A stretch of 64,000 nt of DNA, taken from JAHFPN01 sp963765745. GTDB taxonomy: Bacteria; Pseudomonadota; Alphaproteobacteria; Rhizobiales; Xanthobacteraceae. Within the stretch, counting starts at the first letter, position 1, and each line of letters opens with the position of its first letter. Made by a program: the position numbers and the translations under genes. The notes beneath the pieces were generated by a model. The model was not told the DNA's origin, searched no databases, and worked only from the letters and a program-made list of their open reading frames with translations. The stretch lies in contig CAVXXM010000001.1 in NCBI GenBank assembly GCA_963765745.1, positions 263,530 to 327,529 on the forward strand, given 5' to 3'. This document shows positions 55,453 to 63,923 of the stretch, one piece after another.

Positions 55453-58400
55453 ATGGTCTCCATGAACTCCCCGGTCCACGCGCTGCAGCGCGGGCGCGGC
55501 GTCACCGCCGTGCTGGGCCCCACCAATACCGGCAAGACCCACCTCGCCATCGAGCGCATGCTCGGCCATTCGTCGGGCCTGATCGGCCTGCCGCTCAGGT
55601 TGCTCGCGCGCGAGGTCTATAGCCGCGCGGTCGAGCGGGTCGGTGCCGGCGCCGTTGCGCTAATCACCGGCGAAGAGAAGATCAAGCCGCCGAACCCGCG
55701 CTACTGGATCTCGACCGTCGAGGCGATGCCGAGCGATCTCGACGTCGCCTTCGTCGCCGTCGACGAGGTGCAGCTTTGCGGGGATCTCGAGCGCGGCCAC
55801 ATTTTCACCGACCGCATGTTCAACCGGCGCGGGCGCGAGGAGACGCTCGTGCTCGGCGCCGCGACGGTGCGCCCGCTGGTGGAGCGGCTGCTGCCGGGAG
55901 TCGACGTGATTCAGCGGCCGCGGCTGTCGCAGCTCACGTTCGCCGGCGAGAAGAAGATCTCGCGCCTGCCGCGCCGTAGCGCGATCGTCGCGTTCTCGAC
56001 CGAGGAGGTCTATGCCATCGCCGAGTTGATCCGCCGCCAGCGCGGAGGCGCCGCCGTAGTGCTCGGCGCCCTGTCGCCGCGCACCCGCAACGCCCAGGTC
56101 GAGCTCTATCAGTCCGGTGACGTGGATTACATCGTCGCCACCGACGCGATCGGCATGGGGCTCAATCTCGACGTCGATCACGTCGCCTTCGCCTCGGATC
56201 GCAAGTTCGACGGCTACCAGTTCCGCCGCCTGTCGTCTGCAGAGCTGGCGCAGATCGCGGGCCGCGCCGGGCGCGCCCAGCGCGACGGCACGTTCGGCAC
56301 GACCGGCCGCTGCCCGGCCTTCGAGATGGAGATGGTGGAGCGGCTCGAGAGTCACACGTTCGAGACGGTGCCGGTGCTGCAGTGGCGCAACACCGCGCTC
56401 GATTTCCGCTCCATCGAAACCCTGCTTGAGAGCCTCGCAACCACGCCCAACGAAGAAGGGCTGACACGCGCGCCGGTTGCGGACGACGTGCGTGTCCTGG
56501 AACGGGCGGCGCGCGAGGACGAGGTGCGCGAACTCGCCACGAGCCCCAAGGCCGTGCAGCTCCTGTGGGAGGCCTGCCAGCTCCCCGATTACCGCAAGAT
56601 CGCGCCGGCGGCCCATGCGGAGATAATTCTGACCCTCTATGGATTCCTGGCGCGAGAGGGTAGGATTTCCCCCGACTGGTTTGCGCGCCAGGTAGCGCAG
56701 GCTGATCGCACCGACGGCGACATCGACACACTTTCCTATCGCATCGCCCAGGTGCGAACCTGGACCTTTGCGGCGAACCGGTCCGCCTGGCTCGAGGATC
56801 CCGAGCACTGGCAGGGTGTAACGAGAGGCGTCGAGGACAAGCTTTCCGATGCACTTCATGAGCGGCTCGCCCAGCGCTTCGTCGATCGGCGCACCAGCGT
56901 CCTGATGCGACGGCTGCGAGAGAACGCGATGCTGGAGACGGAGATCAACAAGAGCGGGGACGTGGTCGTCGAAGGCCACGTGATCGGCCGTCTTTCCGGA
57001 TTCGAGTTCGTGCCCGACGTCTCCAGCGGCGCGACCGACGCCAAGGCGTTGCGCGCCGCGGCGCAGAAGGTACTTGCGGTCGAGATCGAGGCGCGTTCGA
57101 AACGGCTCTCCGAAGCCGCCGACGAAGCATTCGTGCTTTCCAACGACGGCGCGGTGCGCTGGACCGGCGAGCCGGTGGCCCGGCTCGTGGCCGCCGAGAA
57201 CCTGCTCGAGCCGAGACTGCGATTGCTCGCCGACGAACAACTGACGGGCCCCGCGCGCGAAGCGGTCGATACGCGCCTCGCGCAATGGCTGAAGCGCCAT
57301 ATCGAGAAATTGCTCGGGCCGCTGCTCGCCGTCAGCAAGGCCGAGGACATCGTTGGGATTTCGCGCGGCGTCGCGTTCCAGCTCGCCGAGGCGCTCGGCG
57401 TCCTGGAGCGGCAGAAGGTCGCCGACGAGGTCAAAGGACTCGACCAGGAAACGCGCGCGGTGTTGCGCAAGTACGGCATCCGCTTCGGCGCCTATCACAT
57501 TTATATGCCGGGGCTCCTGAAACCCGCGCCGCGCACGCTCGGGCTTCTGCTCTATGCGCTGAAGCACGGTGGACTGAGCCAGAAAGGGCTCGACGACCTA
57601 CCGGCGCTCGCTTCGAGTGGGCGGACTTCCATCGCCGTCGATCCCGAGGTGGCGAAGCCGCTCTATCGCGTGGTCGGCTACCGCGTATGCGGGCCACGCG
57701 CGGTGCGGGTGGATATCCTCGAGCGGTTCGCGGACCTGATCCGGCCAGCTCTGTCGTGGCGGCCAGGCATGCCGGGCGACAAGCCCGCAGGCGCCATCGA
57801 CGGGCGCGGCTTCACCGTCACCGTCGCCATGACTTCGCTGGTCGGCTGCTCGGGCGAGGATTTCGCCGCCATCCTGCGTGCGCTCGGCTATCGCTTGGAG
57901 CGGCGGCCGGCACCCCAGTCGGAAGCCGCGGCGCCGCCTCCTGCGCCTGTGCCGGAAACAGCGATCGAAGCGGCGCTGATGGGTCCGATCGACAGCGAGC
58001 CACTGCTTCTGGCGCCTGCCGATCCGGCGCCCATGCCGGAAGCCTCCGCCGATCAGGCTCCGCAGCCGGCGCCGGAGACGACCACCGAGCCAGATCAGGC
58101 CCCCATCGCTGCAGCCGCTGAAGCGGCACCGAGCGAGCCCGCGATGATCGAAATCTGGCGTCCGGGCCGGCCGGAAGGCGTGCGGCGTCCGAGACGCAAG
58201 CCCGAGGAGCGCCGTCCGCAGCCGGATCGTCCGGCACCAAAAGCCGATAGCGTACCTGTCGTCAGTGCGCCGGCCGACGGCGCACCGAAGGAAGGCGAGC
58301 AGCGCCCTGAAGCGCGGCGTCCGCGGCATAACGAACGCCCGCGCCGCGAGGAACGTCCCCGGCGCGAAGATTCTGCCCGGCGTGACGAACGTCCCCGCGG

Positions 58401-58581
58401 CGAGCGTGACGATCGACCCCGCCACAAGCGCGAGGACCGCCCACGCCGCGAGCGTGAGCGCGACGACTGGAAGCGCGAGTTGCCGCGCGAGCGCAAGGAA
58501 CGAGTGGCGGATCCAAATTCTCCGTTCGCAGCGCTCGCCGCACTGAAAGCGCGCCTCGAAGCCGGTAAGAAGGACGACTGA
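55453..58581 (+). CDS. SUV3-like ATP-dependent RNA/DNA helicase with charged C-terminal tail
   Basis: A superfamily 2 helicase of about 1,040 residues. P-loop GPTNTGKT (near residue 22-29), Walker B DEVQ near 103, motif III VLGAATVRP, and the helicase C domain with ALSPRTRNAQVELYQSGDVD, IGMGLNLDVDHVAF and QIAGRAGRAQRDG match mitochondrial SUV3 and its alphaproteobacterial relatives. The central part (400-850) is helical. The last 170 residues are Pro/Ala/Glu- then Arg/Asp/Glu-rich (many RREERPRRE-type repeats) and likely disordered and RNA-binding. It is followed directly by the S4-domain gene. Confidence 0.9.
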   Translation: MVSMNSPVHALQRGRGVTAVLGPTNTGKTHLAIERMLGHSSGLIGLPLRLLAREVYSRAVERVGAGAVALITGEEKIKPPNPRYWISTVEAMPSDLDVAFVAVDEVQLCGDLERGHIFTDRMFNRRGREETLVLGAATVRPLVERLLPGVDVIQRPRLSQLTFAGEKKISRLPRRSAIVAFSTEEVYAIAELIRRQRGGAAVVLGALSPRTRNAQVELYQSGDVDYIVATDAIGMGLNLDVDHVAFASDRKFDGYQFRRLSSAELAQIAGRAGRAQRDGTFGTTGRCPAFEMEMVERLESHTFETVPVLQWRNTALDFRSIETLLESLATTPNEEGLTRAPVADDVRVLERAAREDEVRELATSPKAVQLLWEACQLPDYRKIAPAAHAEIILTLYGFLAREGRISPDWFARQVAQADRTDGDIDTLSYRIAQVRTWTFAANRSAWLEDPEHWQGVTRGVEDKLSDALHERLAQRFVDRRTSVLMRRLRENAMLETEINKSGDVVVEGHVIGRLSGFEFVPDVSSGATDAKALRAAAQKVLAVEIEARSKRLSEAADEAFVLSNDGAVRWTGEPVARLVAAENLLEPRLRLLADEQLTGPAREAVDTRLAQWLKRHIEKLLGPLLAVSKAEDIVGISRGVAFQLAEALGVLERQKVADEVKGLDQETRAVLRKYGIRFGAYHIYMPGLLKPAPRTLGLLLYALKHGGLSQKGLDDLPALASSGRTSIAVDPEVAKPLYRVVGYRVCGPRAVRVDILERFADLIRPALSWRPGMPGDKPAGAIDGRGFTVTVAMTSLVGCSGEDFAAILRALGYRLERRPAPQSEAAAPPPAPVPETAIEAALMGPIDSEPLLLAPADPAPMPEASADQAPQPAPETTTEPDQAPIAAAAEAAPSEPAMIEIWRPGRPEGVRRPRRKPEERRPQPDRPAPKADSVPVVSAPADGAPKEGEQRPEARRPRHNERPRREERPRREDSARRDERPRGERDDRPRHKREDRPRRERERDDWKRELPRERKERVADPNSPFAALAALKARLEAGKKDD

Positions 58582-58962
58582 GTGGACGGTGAGCGTCAGC
58601 GCGTCGACCGCTTTCTCTGGCACGCGCGGCTCGTGCGAACGCGCCCGCTCGCAGCCAAGCTTACCGCAGCGGGCCATGTGCGGGTGAACGGCAAGCGCAT
58701 CGATGCGCCGGGCCGGGGCTTGAAGATCGGTGACGTGTTGACGGTCGCCATCTCCCGTGACGTGCGCGTTTTGAAGATCACCGCCTTCGCCGAGCGCCGC
58801 GGTGGCAGCGATGCGGCGGGCCGCCTATATGAGGACTTGAGCCCGCCCTCACCGAAGCCGGTGCGCGCTGTCTCCCCGGCACCTAGGCTTGCCGGCAGCG
58901 GACGGCCGACCAAGCGTGAGCGGCGCGCGCTCGATCGGCTGCAGCGAAGGTTCGATGCTTGA
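58582..58962 (+). CDS. S4 domain RNA-binding protein (Hsp15-like)
   Basis: Starts with GTG immediately after the helicase stop (TGAGTG), so the two genes are translationally linked. The 126-residue protein has an S4 domain: QRVDRFLWHARLVRTRPLAA, GHVRVNGKRIDAPGRGLKIG, LTVAISRDVRVLKI. The basic tail ends in TKRERRALDRLQRRFDA. Hsp15 relatives bind stalled 50S subunits carrying nascent peptide. Pairing with the SUV3-like helicase is conserved, hinting at shared work on RNA or ribosomes. Confidence 0.92.
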   Translation: MDGERQRVDRFLWHARLVRTRPLAAKLTAAGHVRVNGKRIDAPGRGLKIGDVLTVAISRDVRVLKITAFAERRGGSDAAGRLYEDLSPPSPKPVRAVSPAPRLAGSGRPTKRERRALDRLQRRFDA

Positions 58963-59028
58963 GGCGCTTGCTTGCGGGCGGGCCTTGGCTGGGCTAGGCC
59001 CGGCCTGAATTCGGCCTGGACGAAAACG

Positions 59029-59364
59029 ATGACCTATATCGTCAACGACAGTTGCATCCGCTGCAAGTACATGGATTGCGTCGAAGTGTGCCCGGTGGAT
59101 TGTTTCTACGAGGGCGAGAACATGCTCGTCATCCATCCCGACGAATGCATCGATTGCGGCGTGTGCGAGCCCGAATGCCCGGTCGACGCGATCAAGCCCG
59201 ACACGGCGCCGGGGGCCGACAAGTGGCTTGCGTTGAACGCCGACTACGCGAAAATCTGGCCGAATATTACGATCAAGCGCGACGCGCCGGCCGACGCGAA
59301 GGAATGGGAGGGCAAGCCGGACAAGATGGCGCAGTTCTCAGCCAATCCCGGCACGGGCGATTGA
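59029..59364 (+). CDS. fdxA: 7Fe ferredoxin FdxA
   Basis: The ATG at 59029 gives MTYIVNDSCIRCKYMDCVEV, the standard FdxA start. The 111-residue protein has two cluster motifs: CIRCKYMDCVEVCPVDCF (3Fe-4S plus shared ligands) and CIDCGVCEPECPVDAI (4Fe-4S). The C-terminal tail EWEGKPDKMAQFSANPGTGD is typical. It carries electrons in the cytosol; targets vary. It lies about 65 bases after the S4 gene in the conserved order helicase-S4-fdxA-carD. Confidence 0.96.
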   Translation: MTYIVNDSCIRCKYMDCVEVCPVDCFYEGENMLVIHPDECIDCGVCEPECPVDAIKPDTAPGADKWLALNADYAKIWPNITIKRDAPADAKEWEGKPDKMAQFSANPGTGD

Positions 59365-59406
59365 GCGGCCTTCGAACGACGGGCACGATCGGTCGCTAAC
59401 CCTATC

Positions 59407-59427
59407 TGCGGCGAAAATACGCCGCGG
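59407..59427 (+). terminator. Hairpin after fdxA
   Basis: GCGGCG-AAAATA-CGCCGC forms a perfect six-pair stem about 45 bases after the fdxA stop. There is no T-run behind it, so it may be a weak terminator or an mRNA 3' end stabiliser rather than a full rho-independent terminator. Confidence 0.45.
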
Positions 59428-59439
59428 TGCACTAAATCC

Positions 59440-59467
59440 TTGATTTTTGAAGGATTTGTGCTATATT
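59440..59467 (+). promoter_or_regulatory. Promoter of carD
   Basis: TTGATT (59440-59445) and TATATT (59462-59467) with a 16-base gap stand about 240 bases ahead of the carD ATG. The stretch is much richer in A and T than its surroundings. The rest of the 340-base gap between fdxA and carD shows no other gene; the long leader could hold a regulatory element. Confidence 0.6.
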
Positions 59468-59705
59468 GCCACAATCATCGAGCGTTTCCGCCATGTTGCA
59501 ATGCTCCCCAAGGGAGCCATTCTCACGGAATTGGGGCGTGAAACACGTTCGCCTTACAGCGGGTCGTCCGCAGCGAGGCGCGCGAGGTGTGGGTTGTCGT
59601 CTGTAAGGGGGCCCGTTGCCGGCACGGTTCGCCGGTTTGGGTCCGGGTCGGTGCGCGGAAGCCGCGCCGTCAGGGAAAAAAGGTACCAGGAGCGTCAGAA
59701 ACGTC

Positions 59706-60365
59706 ATGCCGTCCAAGTCCGCCAAGAAGTCCACGCACAAGCCCGCTGCCAAGGCCGCGCATAAGCCCGCGCCGAAGGTAGCGGCCAAGCCCGCGCCCAT
59801 GCGCCAGAGCCATACCCGCCAGGGTTTCCGGACCAATGAGCACATCGTTTATCCGTCTCATGGCGTCGGCCAGATCGCGCGCATCGAGGAGCAGGAAGTC
59901 GCCGGCTTCAAGCTCGAGCTGTTCGTGATCAGCTTCGCCAAGGACAAGATGATCCTGCGCGTGCCGACCTCGAAGGCGCTTGCCGTCGGCATGCGCAAGC
60001 TTGCGGGACCCGAGATCGTGAAGCGGGCGGTCGAGACGCTGAAGGGCCGCGCGCGCATCAAGCGCACGATGTGGAGCCGCCGCGCCCAGGAATACGAGGC
60101 CAAGATCAATTCGGGCGACCTGATCGCGATCGCCGAAGTGGTGCGGGATTTGTTCCGCTCGGAGAATCAGCCCGAGCAGTCCTACAGCGAACGCCAGCTC
60201 TACGAGGCGGCGCTCGACCGCATGCTGCGCGAGATCGCGGTAGTGGAGGACGTCACCGACACCGAGGCGCAGAAGCTGATCGAAACCAATCTCCTCAAGG
60301 GCCCGAAGCGCGGTGCGCCGAAGCCGGCCGAGGAAGCCGAGGTCGCGCAGGAACAGGCGGCCTGA
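59706..60365 (+). CDS. CarD family transcriptional regulator
   Basis: The ATG at 59706 has AGGAG 13 bases upstream. The 219-residue protein starts with about 35 residues rich in Lys, Ala and Pro (KSTHKPAAKAAHKPAPKVAA), then the RNA-polymerase interacting domain GFRTNEHIVYPSHGVGQIAR and DKMILRVPTSKA, and the helical DNA-binding part with RIKRTMWSRRAQEYEAKINS and RDLFRSENQPEQSYSERQLY. CarD-type proteins bind RNA polymerase beta and stabilise open complexes at rRNA and other promoters. A clear terminator follows. Confidence 0.93.
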   Translation: MPSKSAKKSTHKPAAKAAHKPAPKVAAKPAPMRQSHTRQGFRTNEHIVYPSHGVGQIARIEEQEVAGFKLELFVISFAKDKMILRVPTSKALAVGMRKLAGPEIVKRAVETLKGRARIKRTMWSRRAQEYEAKINSGDLIAIAEVVRDLFRSENQPEQSYSERQLYEAALDRMLREIAVVEDVTDTEAQKLIETNLLKGPKRGAPKPAEEAEVAQEQAA

Positions 60366-60393
60366 GCCCCCTTCCCGGCTAAGCACCAAACAA

Positions 60394-60425
60394 ACGCCCG
60401 GCAAAAGCCGGGCGTATTCTTTTTG
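60394..60425 (+). terminator. Rho-independent terminator of carD
   Basis: ACGCCCGGC-AAAA-GCCGGGCGT is a perfect nine-pair stem with a four-base loop, followed by ATTCTTTTTG. It stands 28 bases after the carD stop. Confidence 0.92.
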
Positions 60426-60549
60426 GGAATGCGCTCCATAGCCCGCAAACACGGCAACGACGCTTTCGCGGTGTATCCACCCGCTCTAAACTCTCAAAAC
60501 CGCGCCCCTCGCGGCCGACGTGTGGCGGATGACCAGCGGAGAAAACGCC

Positions 60550-61440
60550 ATGAGCAAGACGCTGAAGCGGGTGAAGATCGCCCCCAAGGGCATGGGGCTC
60601 AACGACTGGGTCGCCAAGCAGGAAGGCTTCTTCGAAACCGAGGGACTCGATGTCGAGTTCGACTGGAAGACGTTCAAGGGAACGCAGTCGAGCTGGAAGG
60701 GGATGGAGTATTTCCAGCGCCCGCAGGACCGGCCCTACACCGAGAGCAAGGAGGACGTGATCCAGGGCGCTTGCGTCTGGGGCACGATCTGCAACGCGAG
60801 CGCGGGCATGGGCAGTGTCGTGGCCGAGGCCTATGGCGATTCGCCGTGGGCGATCTTCGTGCGGCAAGACTCGAAAATCCGCGTCCCGAAGGACTTGAAG
60901 GACGTTCCGATCTCGGTCGGCCTGCGCGCCGGCAGCCATTTCAACGTACCCTACCGGCTAGAAAAGTACCTCCCGCTCGCGAACATCAAGACGGTGAATA
61001 CCGGCGGCTTCGGTGCGCGGCTGAAGGCGCTGCTGGAAGGCGAGGTCGAGGCCGCGAGCCTGTTGCCGCCGCAGATCGACATGGCCGAGCAGCTCGGTTT
61101 GCGCAAAGTCATCGAGGACCGCTTCCATACGCTCTGGTGGGTGCCCGGGAACGCCGCGGCCGACGTGGTGCAGGGCTACATGAACGCGCTGCAGCGCGCC
61201 GAGGAGGCACTGGTGGCGGACCTGCCGAAGTATCTGCCGCTCTGGCGGTTTTCAATGCCCGGCGAGTTCGAAGACTTTCACCCTTGGGATTTTTCGAAAT
61301 TCACCCGCGGCGAGAAGTTCGTCAACAAGCCGCTGTCGCAGGTGGAGTTCGACGACACACTGGAGCAGGTGAAGCGCTGGGGCCTCGACCAGCACCTCAA
61401 GGAAACGCGCCTGGAGAACCTGGTGCATACGGGGCGCTAA
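60550..61440 (+). CDS. Periplasmic-binding-fold protein (NMT1/SsuA-like) without a visible signal peptide
   Basis: The ATG at 60550 has GGAG 10 bases upstream. The 296-residue protein begins MSKTLKRVKIAPKGMGLNDW, with the fold's first strand at residue 7, so no export signal is present from this start; the in-frame ATG ten codons earlier adds none. Motifs VAKQEGFFETEGLDVEF, GLRAGSHFNVPYRLEKYL and VNTGGFGARLKALLEGEVEA are those of SsuA/ThiY-like solute receptors. No permease or ATPase gene is adjacent. Either it is an orphan receptor exported in another way, or a cytosolic enzyme or sensor with this fold. Confidence 0.8.
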   Translation: MSKTLKRVKIAPKGMGLNDWVAKQEGFFETEGLDVEFDWKTFKGTQSSWKGMEYFQRPQDRPYTESKEDVIQGACVWGTICNASAGMGSVVAEAYGDSPWAIFVRQDSKIRVPKDLKDVPISVGLRAGSHFNVPYRLEKYLPLANIKTVNTGGFGARLKALLEGEVEAASLLPPQIDMAEQLGLRKVIEDRFHTLWWVPGNAAADVVQGYMNALQRAEEALVADLPKYLPLWRFSMPGEFEDFHPWDFSKFTRGEKFVNKPLSQVEFDDTLEQVKRWGLDQHLKETRLENLVHTGR

Positions 61441-61454
61441 AGCGCCCTAGCGCG

Positions 61455-62936
61455 TCACTCGACCACGGTCTTGACCAGATCGCCGGGTTTGAGCGCCGCG
61501 CCGCGCTCGAGACCGTTCAGCACCAGAAACCGCTCGAGCGCGCGGTCCGGGACCGCCATCTTGCTGGCTAACCGCTCCGGGGTGTCGCCGCGCGCGACGC
61601 GCACGACCTCGACACGCAACGGCCGCGCCTGCTTGGCCTCGTCGATCGGGACGCGGCGGAACGTGATCGCCGCGGCGTGGAAGCGCTTGTCGAGCTCGGG
61701 CGACAACTCGCGCGCCGCGAATACCAGACGATAGACGTCGGTACCGAAGCGAATCGCATAAAGGCGGAAGGACCATTGCGAACCCCGCGCGATGGCGGTC
61801 GCGGCCGGGAAGCCGTTGATGATGAGAGTCTCGACCGAATTCTGATCGACGCCGTCGATCCAGCCCGAAGCCAGATAGGTGCCGAGCGGCTGCAGCGCCG
61901 GCACGCGGGCCGCGTCGAGCCGCAACGCCTCGCGGCCCGATGGCGTCGCGCCCAAGACCGCCTGCGGCGTGTTCTCCATCGTGAACCCTTCGGGCGCGGT
62001 GAAGGTGAATCCCAGGTTTGGATGGAAGAATCGGCGCCCGCGCACGAAACCTTCCTTGGGGTCGTCGCCGTAAACAATGCCGCCGATCGCTTCGACGAAC
62101 GCCACTCTATCGCGCTCGACGTTTCCTTGCGCGGAGTATTGCCGCGCATTGGCGACCGCGATCGAAATACGCTCCGGCGTCGACGGGTGGCTGGAGAGGA
62201 AGTCGAGCTGGTCGGCGCTGGTCTGGGTGCTGCGGCCGAAGGCGGCAGCGCGCAGCGTGGAGTAGCGGCCCATGGTATTGAGGAAACGCGACGCGCCGTA
62301 GGGATCGTAGCCGGCACGCGCGGAAATGCCGACGCCGACCGCGTCGGCCTCCAATTCCTGGCCGCGCGAGAAGGTGGCGAGCGTCAGCCGGCTGCGCGCC
62401 AGCGCCAGCGCGCCGAGATCGGCGTCGTTGAGCACGTCGGAGATGACGCGGCTCACGATCACCGCCTGGCGGACCTGGTCCTCGCGGATCGCGGCATGGC
62501 GGGCGATCACATGCGACATCTCATGGGAGAGCACGGAAGCGAGCTCGGAGGTGTCGTTGGCGAGCATGATCAGGCCGCGCGTCATGTAGAGAATTCCGCC
62601 AGGCAGCGCGAAAGCATTGATCGCCGGCGAGTTGAGAAGAACGACGCGGTACTTGAGCTCCGGCCGCTCGGAGGCTGCGACCAGCCGTTCGACGGTCTGG
62701 GCGATCAGGGCCTCCAGTGCCGGCGCCTGATAGATGCCGCCATAGGAGGAAACCAGCCGCTGATGCTCGCGCCGCTGATCGGCGGGCAGATCAGCCGCAA
62801 AATCGTCGCGGGTGGCCGGGGCCTCCGAGAGCCCAATGCGTTCGGAATCGAGGCTCGAACAGCCGACGGCAGCGAGGGCTGCGGCGAGAGCCACGGCGAG
62901 CGACGCGCGGCGGAGGAAAACAGAAGGCGCGCTCAC
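61455..62936 (-). CDS. M48 family metalloprotease lipoprotein with C-terminal LysM-like domain (BepA-like)
   Basis: Signal and lipobox: AVALAAALAAVGCSS, Cys 26. The 493-residue protein has the zinc site HEMSH (138-142) and the third ligand in ELEADAVG (E194, D198). After the protease domain (to about 270) comes a second region of beta strands, and at the end VRVARGDTPERLASKMAVPD with LVLNGLERGAALKPGDLVK, a LysM-like fold. BepA-type proteases act in the periplasm on outer-membrane assembly; the LysM-like end may tether it to murein. It overlaps the upstream thermonuclease gene by four bases. Confidence 0.9.
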   Translation of the reverse strand: MSAPSVFLRRASLAVALAAALAAVGCSSLDSERIGLSEAPATRDDFAADLPADQRREHQRLVSSYGGIYQAPALEALIAQTVERLVAASERPELKYRVVLLNSPAINAFALPGGILYMTRGLIMLANDTSELASVLSHEMSHVIARHAAIREDQVRQAVIVSRVISDVLNDADLGALALARSRLTLATFSRGQELEADAVGVGISARAGYDPYGASRFLNTMGRYSTLRAAAFGRSTQTSADQLDFLSSHPSTPERISIAVANARQYSAQGNVERDRVAFVEAIGGIVYGDDPKEGFVRGRRFFHPNLGFTFTAPEGFTMENTPQAVLGATPSGREALRLDAARVPALQPLGTYLASGWIDGVDQNSVETLIINGFPAATAIARGSQWSFRLYAIRFGTDVYRLVFAARELSPELDKRFHAAAITFRRVPIDEAKQARPLRVEVVRVARGDTPERLASKMAVPDRALERFLVLNGLERGAALKPGDLVKTVVE

Positions 62937-63781
62937 GTTTTCTCCCCGTCCAGGACCTCAAGTACGGCGGGCATCCGCGCTTCGATCGCGGGTCCGCCGA
63001 AGCTATAGAGCACGCCGCGGACGCGCACGCGTTTGCCGCGCATGGCCTTGAGGTCGATGCCCGCGGCCTGGAACGCAGTTTGCGCCGCGCGCGGCACGAC
63101 GATGGTGAAGTCCTGCGAATAACGCCGGCCGAAATCGAGGAAGGTTCGCCCTCCCGACTCGCCCACGCGCTGCACCGAACCTTCGACGATCGCGAAGCGG
63201 CCGCGCGCGGCGTTGAGCGCGTCGATCGCCTGGGCGTCCTGGACCGCGAAGCGGGGTTCGGCCCAGAAGCCGAGCTTGGCCGCCCGCGCGCTGCGTTCAT
63301 GGCTCTGGAGTGCATCGGCGCAAGCGGGCGCGCCGGCCTCGGGCGCAATGCGCAACATTCCGGCGGCGACCAGTTCGGCCGCGATCCAGCGCGGCGCTTC
63401 GGCCAGCGCGACTTGCGCGACGATACGGCCGTAGCGATCCTTGGTGTCCGGCTTGCCATGGAGCGCCAGGCGCTTGCCGGCGACGAGCGCATCGAGGGCG
63501 GCTGTTGCACGTCTTACTGCTTCAGCATCGCCGTCGAGATCGTTGGCGGCGATCACACCGGCCAAGCGCAGTTCGCGGCCGTCGGCGAGGCGGATCGTGG
63601 CGCCGTCGCGCGCTCCGGCCGCTTCGACCGTTGCGAATGGCTCAGCGGCATCCTTGCAAGCTGCAAGCGGGCTATCGGCGCGAGCCGGTGCGAAGCCAAG
63701 CGCAAACGCCAGCGTGGCCGTCCCGAGGAACGCCCACACCACCCGCACGACCCCGAAATTTCCGTCCCCGTGGCCTCGCAT
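62933..63781 (-). CDS. Thermonuclease (SNase-like) family protein, exported
   Basis: A 282-residue protein with an N-terminal hydrophobic segment (VVWAFLGTATLAFALGFA, then PARADS) acting as signal peptide. The SNase domain is recognisable: DGATIRLADGRELRLAGVIA and GKPDTKDRYGRIVAQVALAE, then AAELVAAGMLRI. The catalytic Asp/Arg/Glu set is only partly kept: the family DGDT is DGAT here and the Arg in LRLAGVIA is present. A second, OB-like region follows. Its stop overlaps the M48 gene start by four bases, so both are co-translated. Nuclease activity is uncertain. Confidence 0.82.
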   Translation of the reverse strand: MRGHGDGNFGVVRVVWAFLGTATLAFALGFAPARADSPLAACKDAAEPFATVEAAGARDGATIRLADGRELRLAGVIAANDLDGDAEAVRRATAALDALVAGKRLALHGKPDTKDRYGRIVAQVALAEAPRWIAAELVAAGMLRIAPEAGAPACADALQSHERSARAAKLGFWAEPRFAVQDAQAIDALNAARGRFAIVEGSVQRVGESGGRTFLDFGRRYSQDFTIVVPRAAQTAFQAAGIDLKAMRGKRVRVRGVLYSFGGPAIEARMPAVLEVLDGEKT

Positions 63782-63887
63782 CGCGTCGCCCTACCAAAGG
63801 CTTCAAGGCGGCAATTCTGGGGCATGGCGAGACTTGTACAAGCCCTTCGATGCGCAGGAAGATTCCCTGTACTAGAGGGGCCGCGGG

Positions 63888-63923
63888 GGTCCCGTAGCTC
63901 AGCGGATAGAGCAGCGGTTTCCT
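63888..63923 (+). tRNA. tRNA-Arg (anticodon CCU), 5' half; gene interrupted in the anticodon loop
   Basis: The sequence reads GGTCCCGTAGCTCAGCGGAT, then AGAGCAGCGGTTTCCT: acceptor 5' strand, D-arm, anticodon 5' stem GCGGT and loop bases TT-CCT. The anticodon CCU is at 63921-63923. The expected continuation (AA, then ACCGC and the T-arm) does not follow; TTTGATGACC is found instead. No 3' half appears before the window ends 77 bases later. The 5' half is fully tRNA-like, so the gene is split by an insert, not decayed. Confidence 0.85.
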
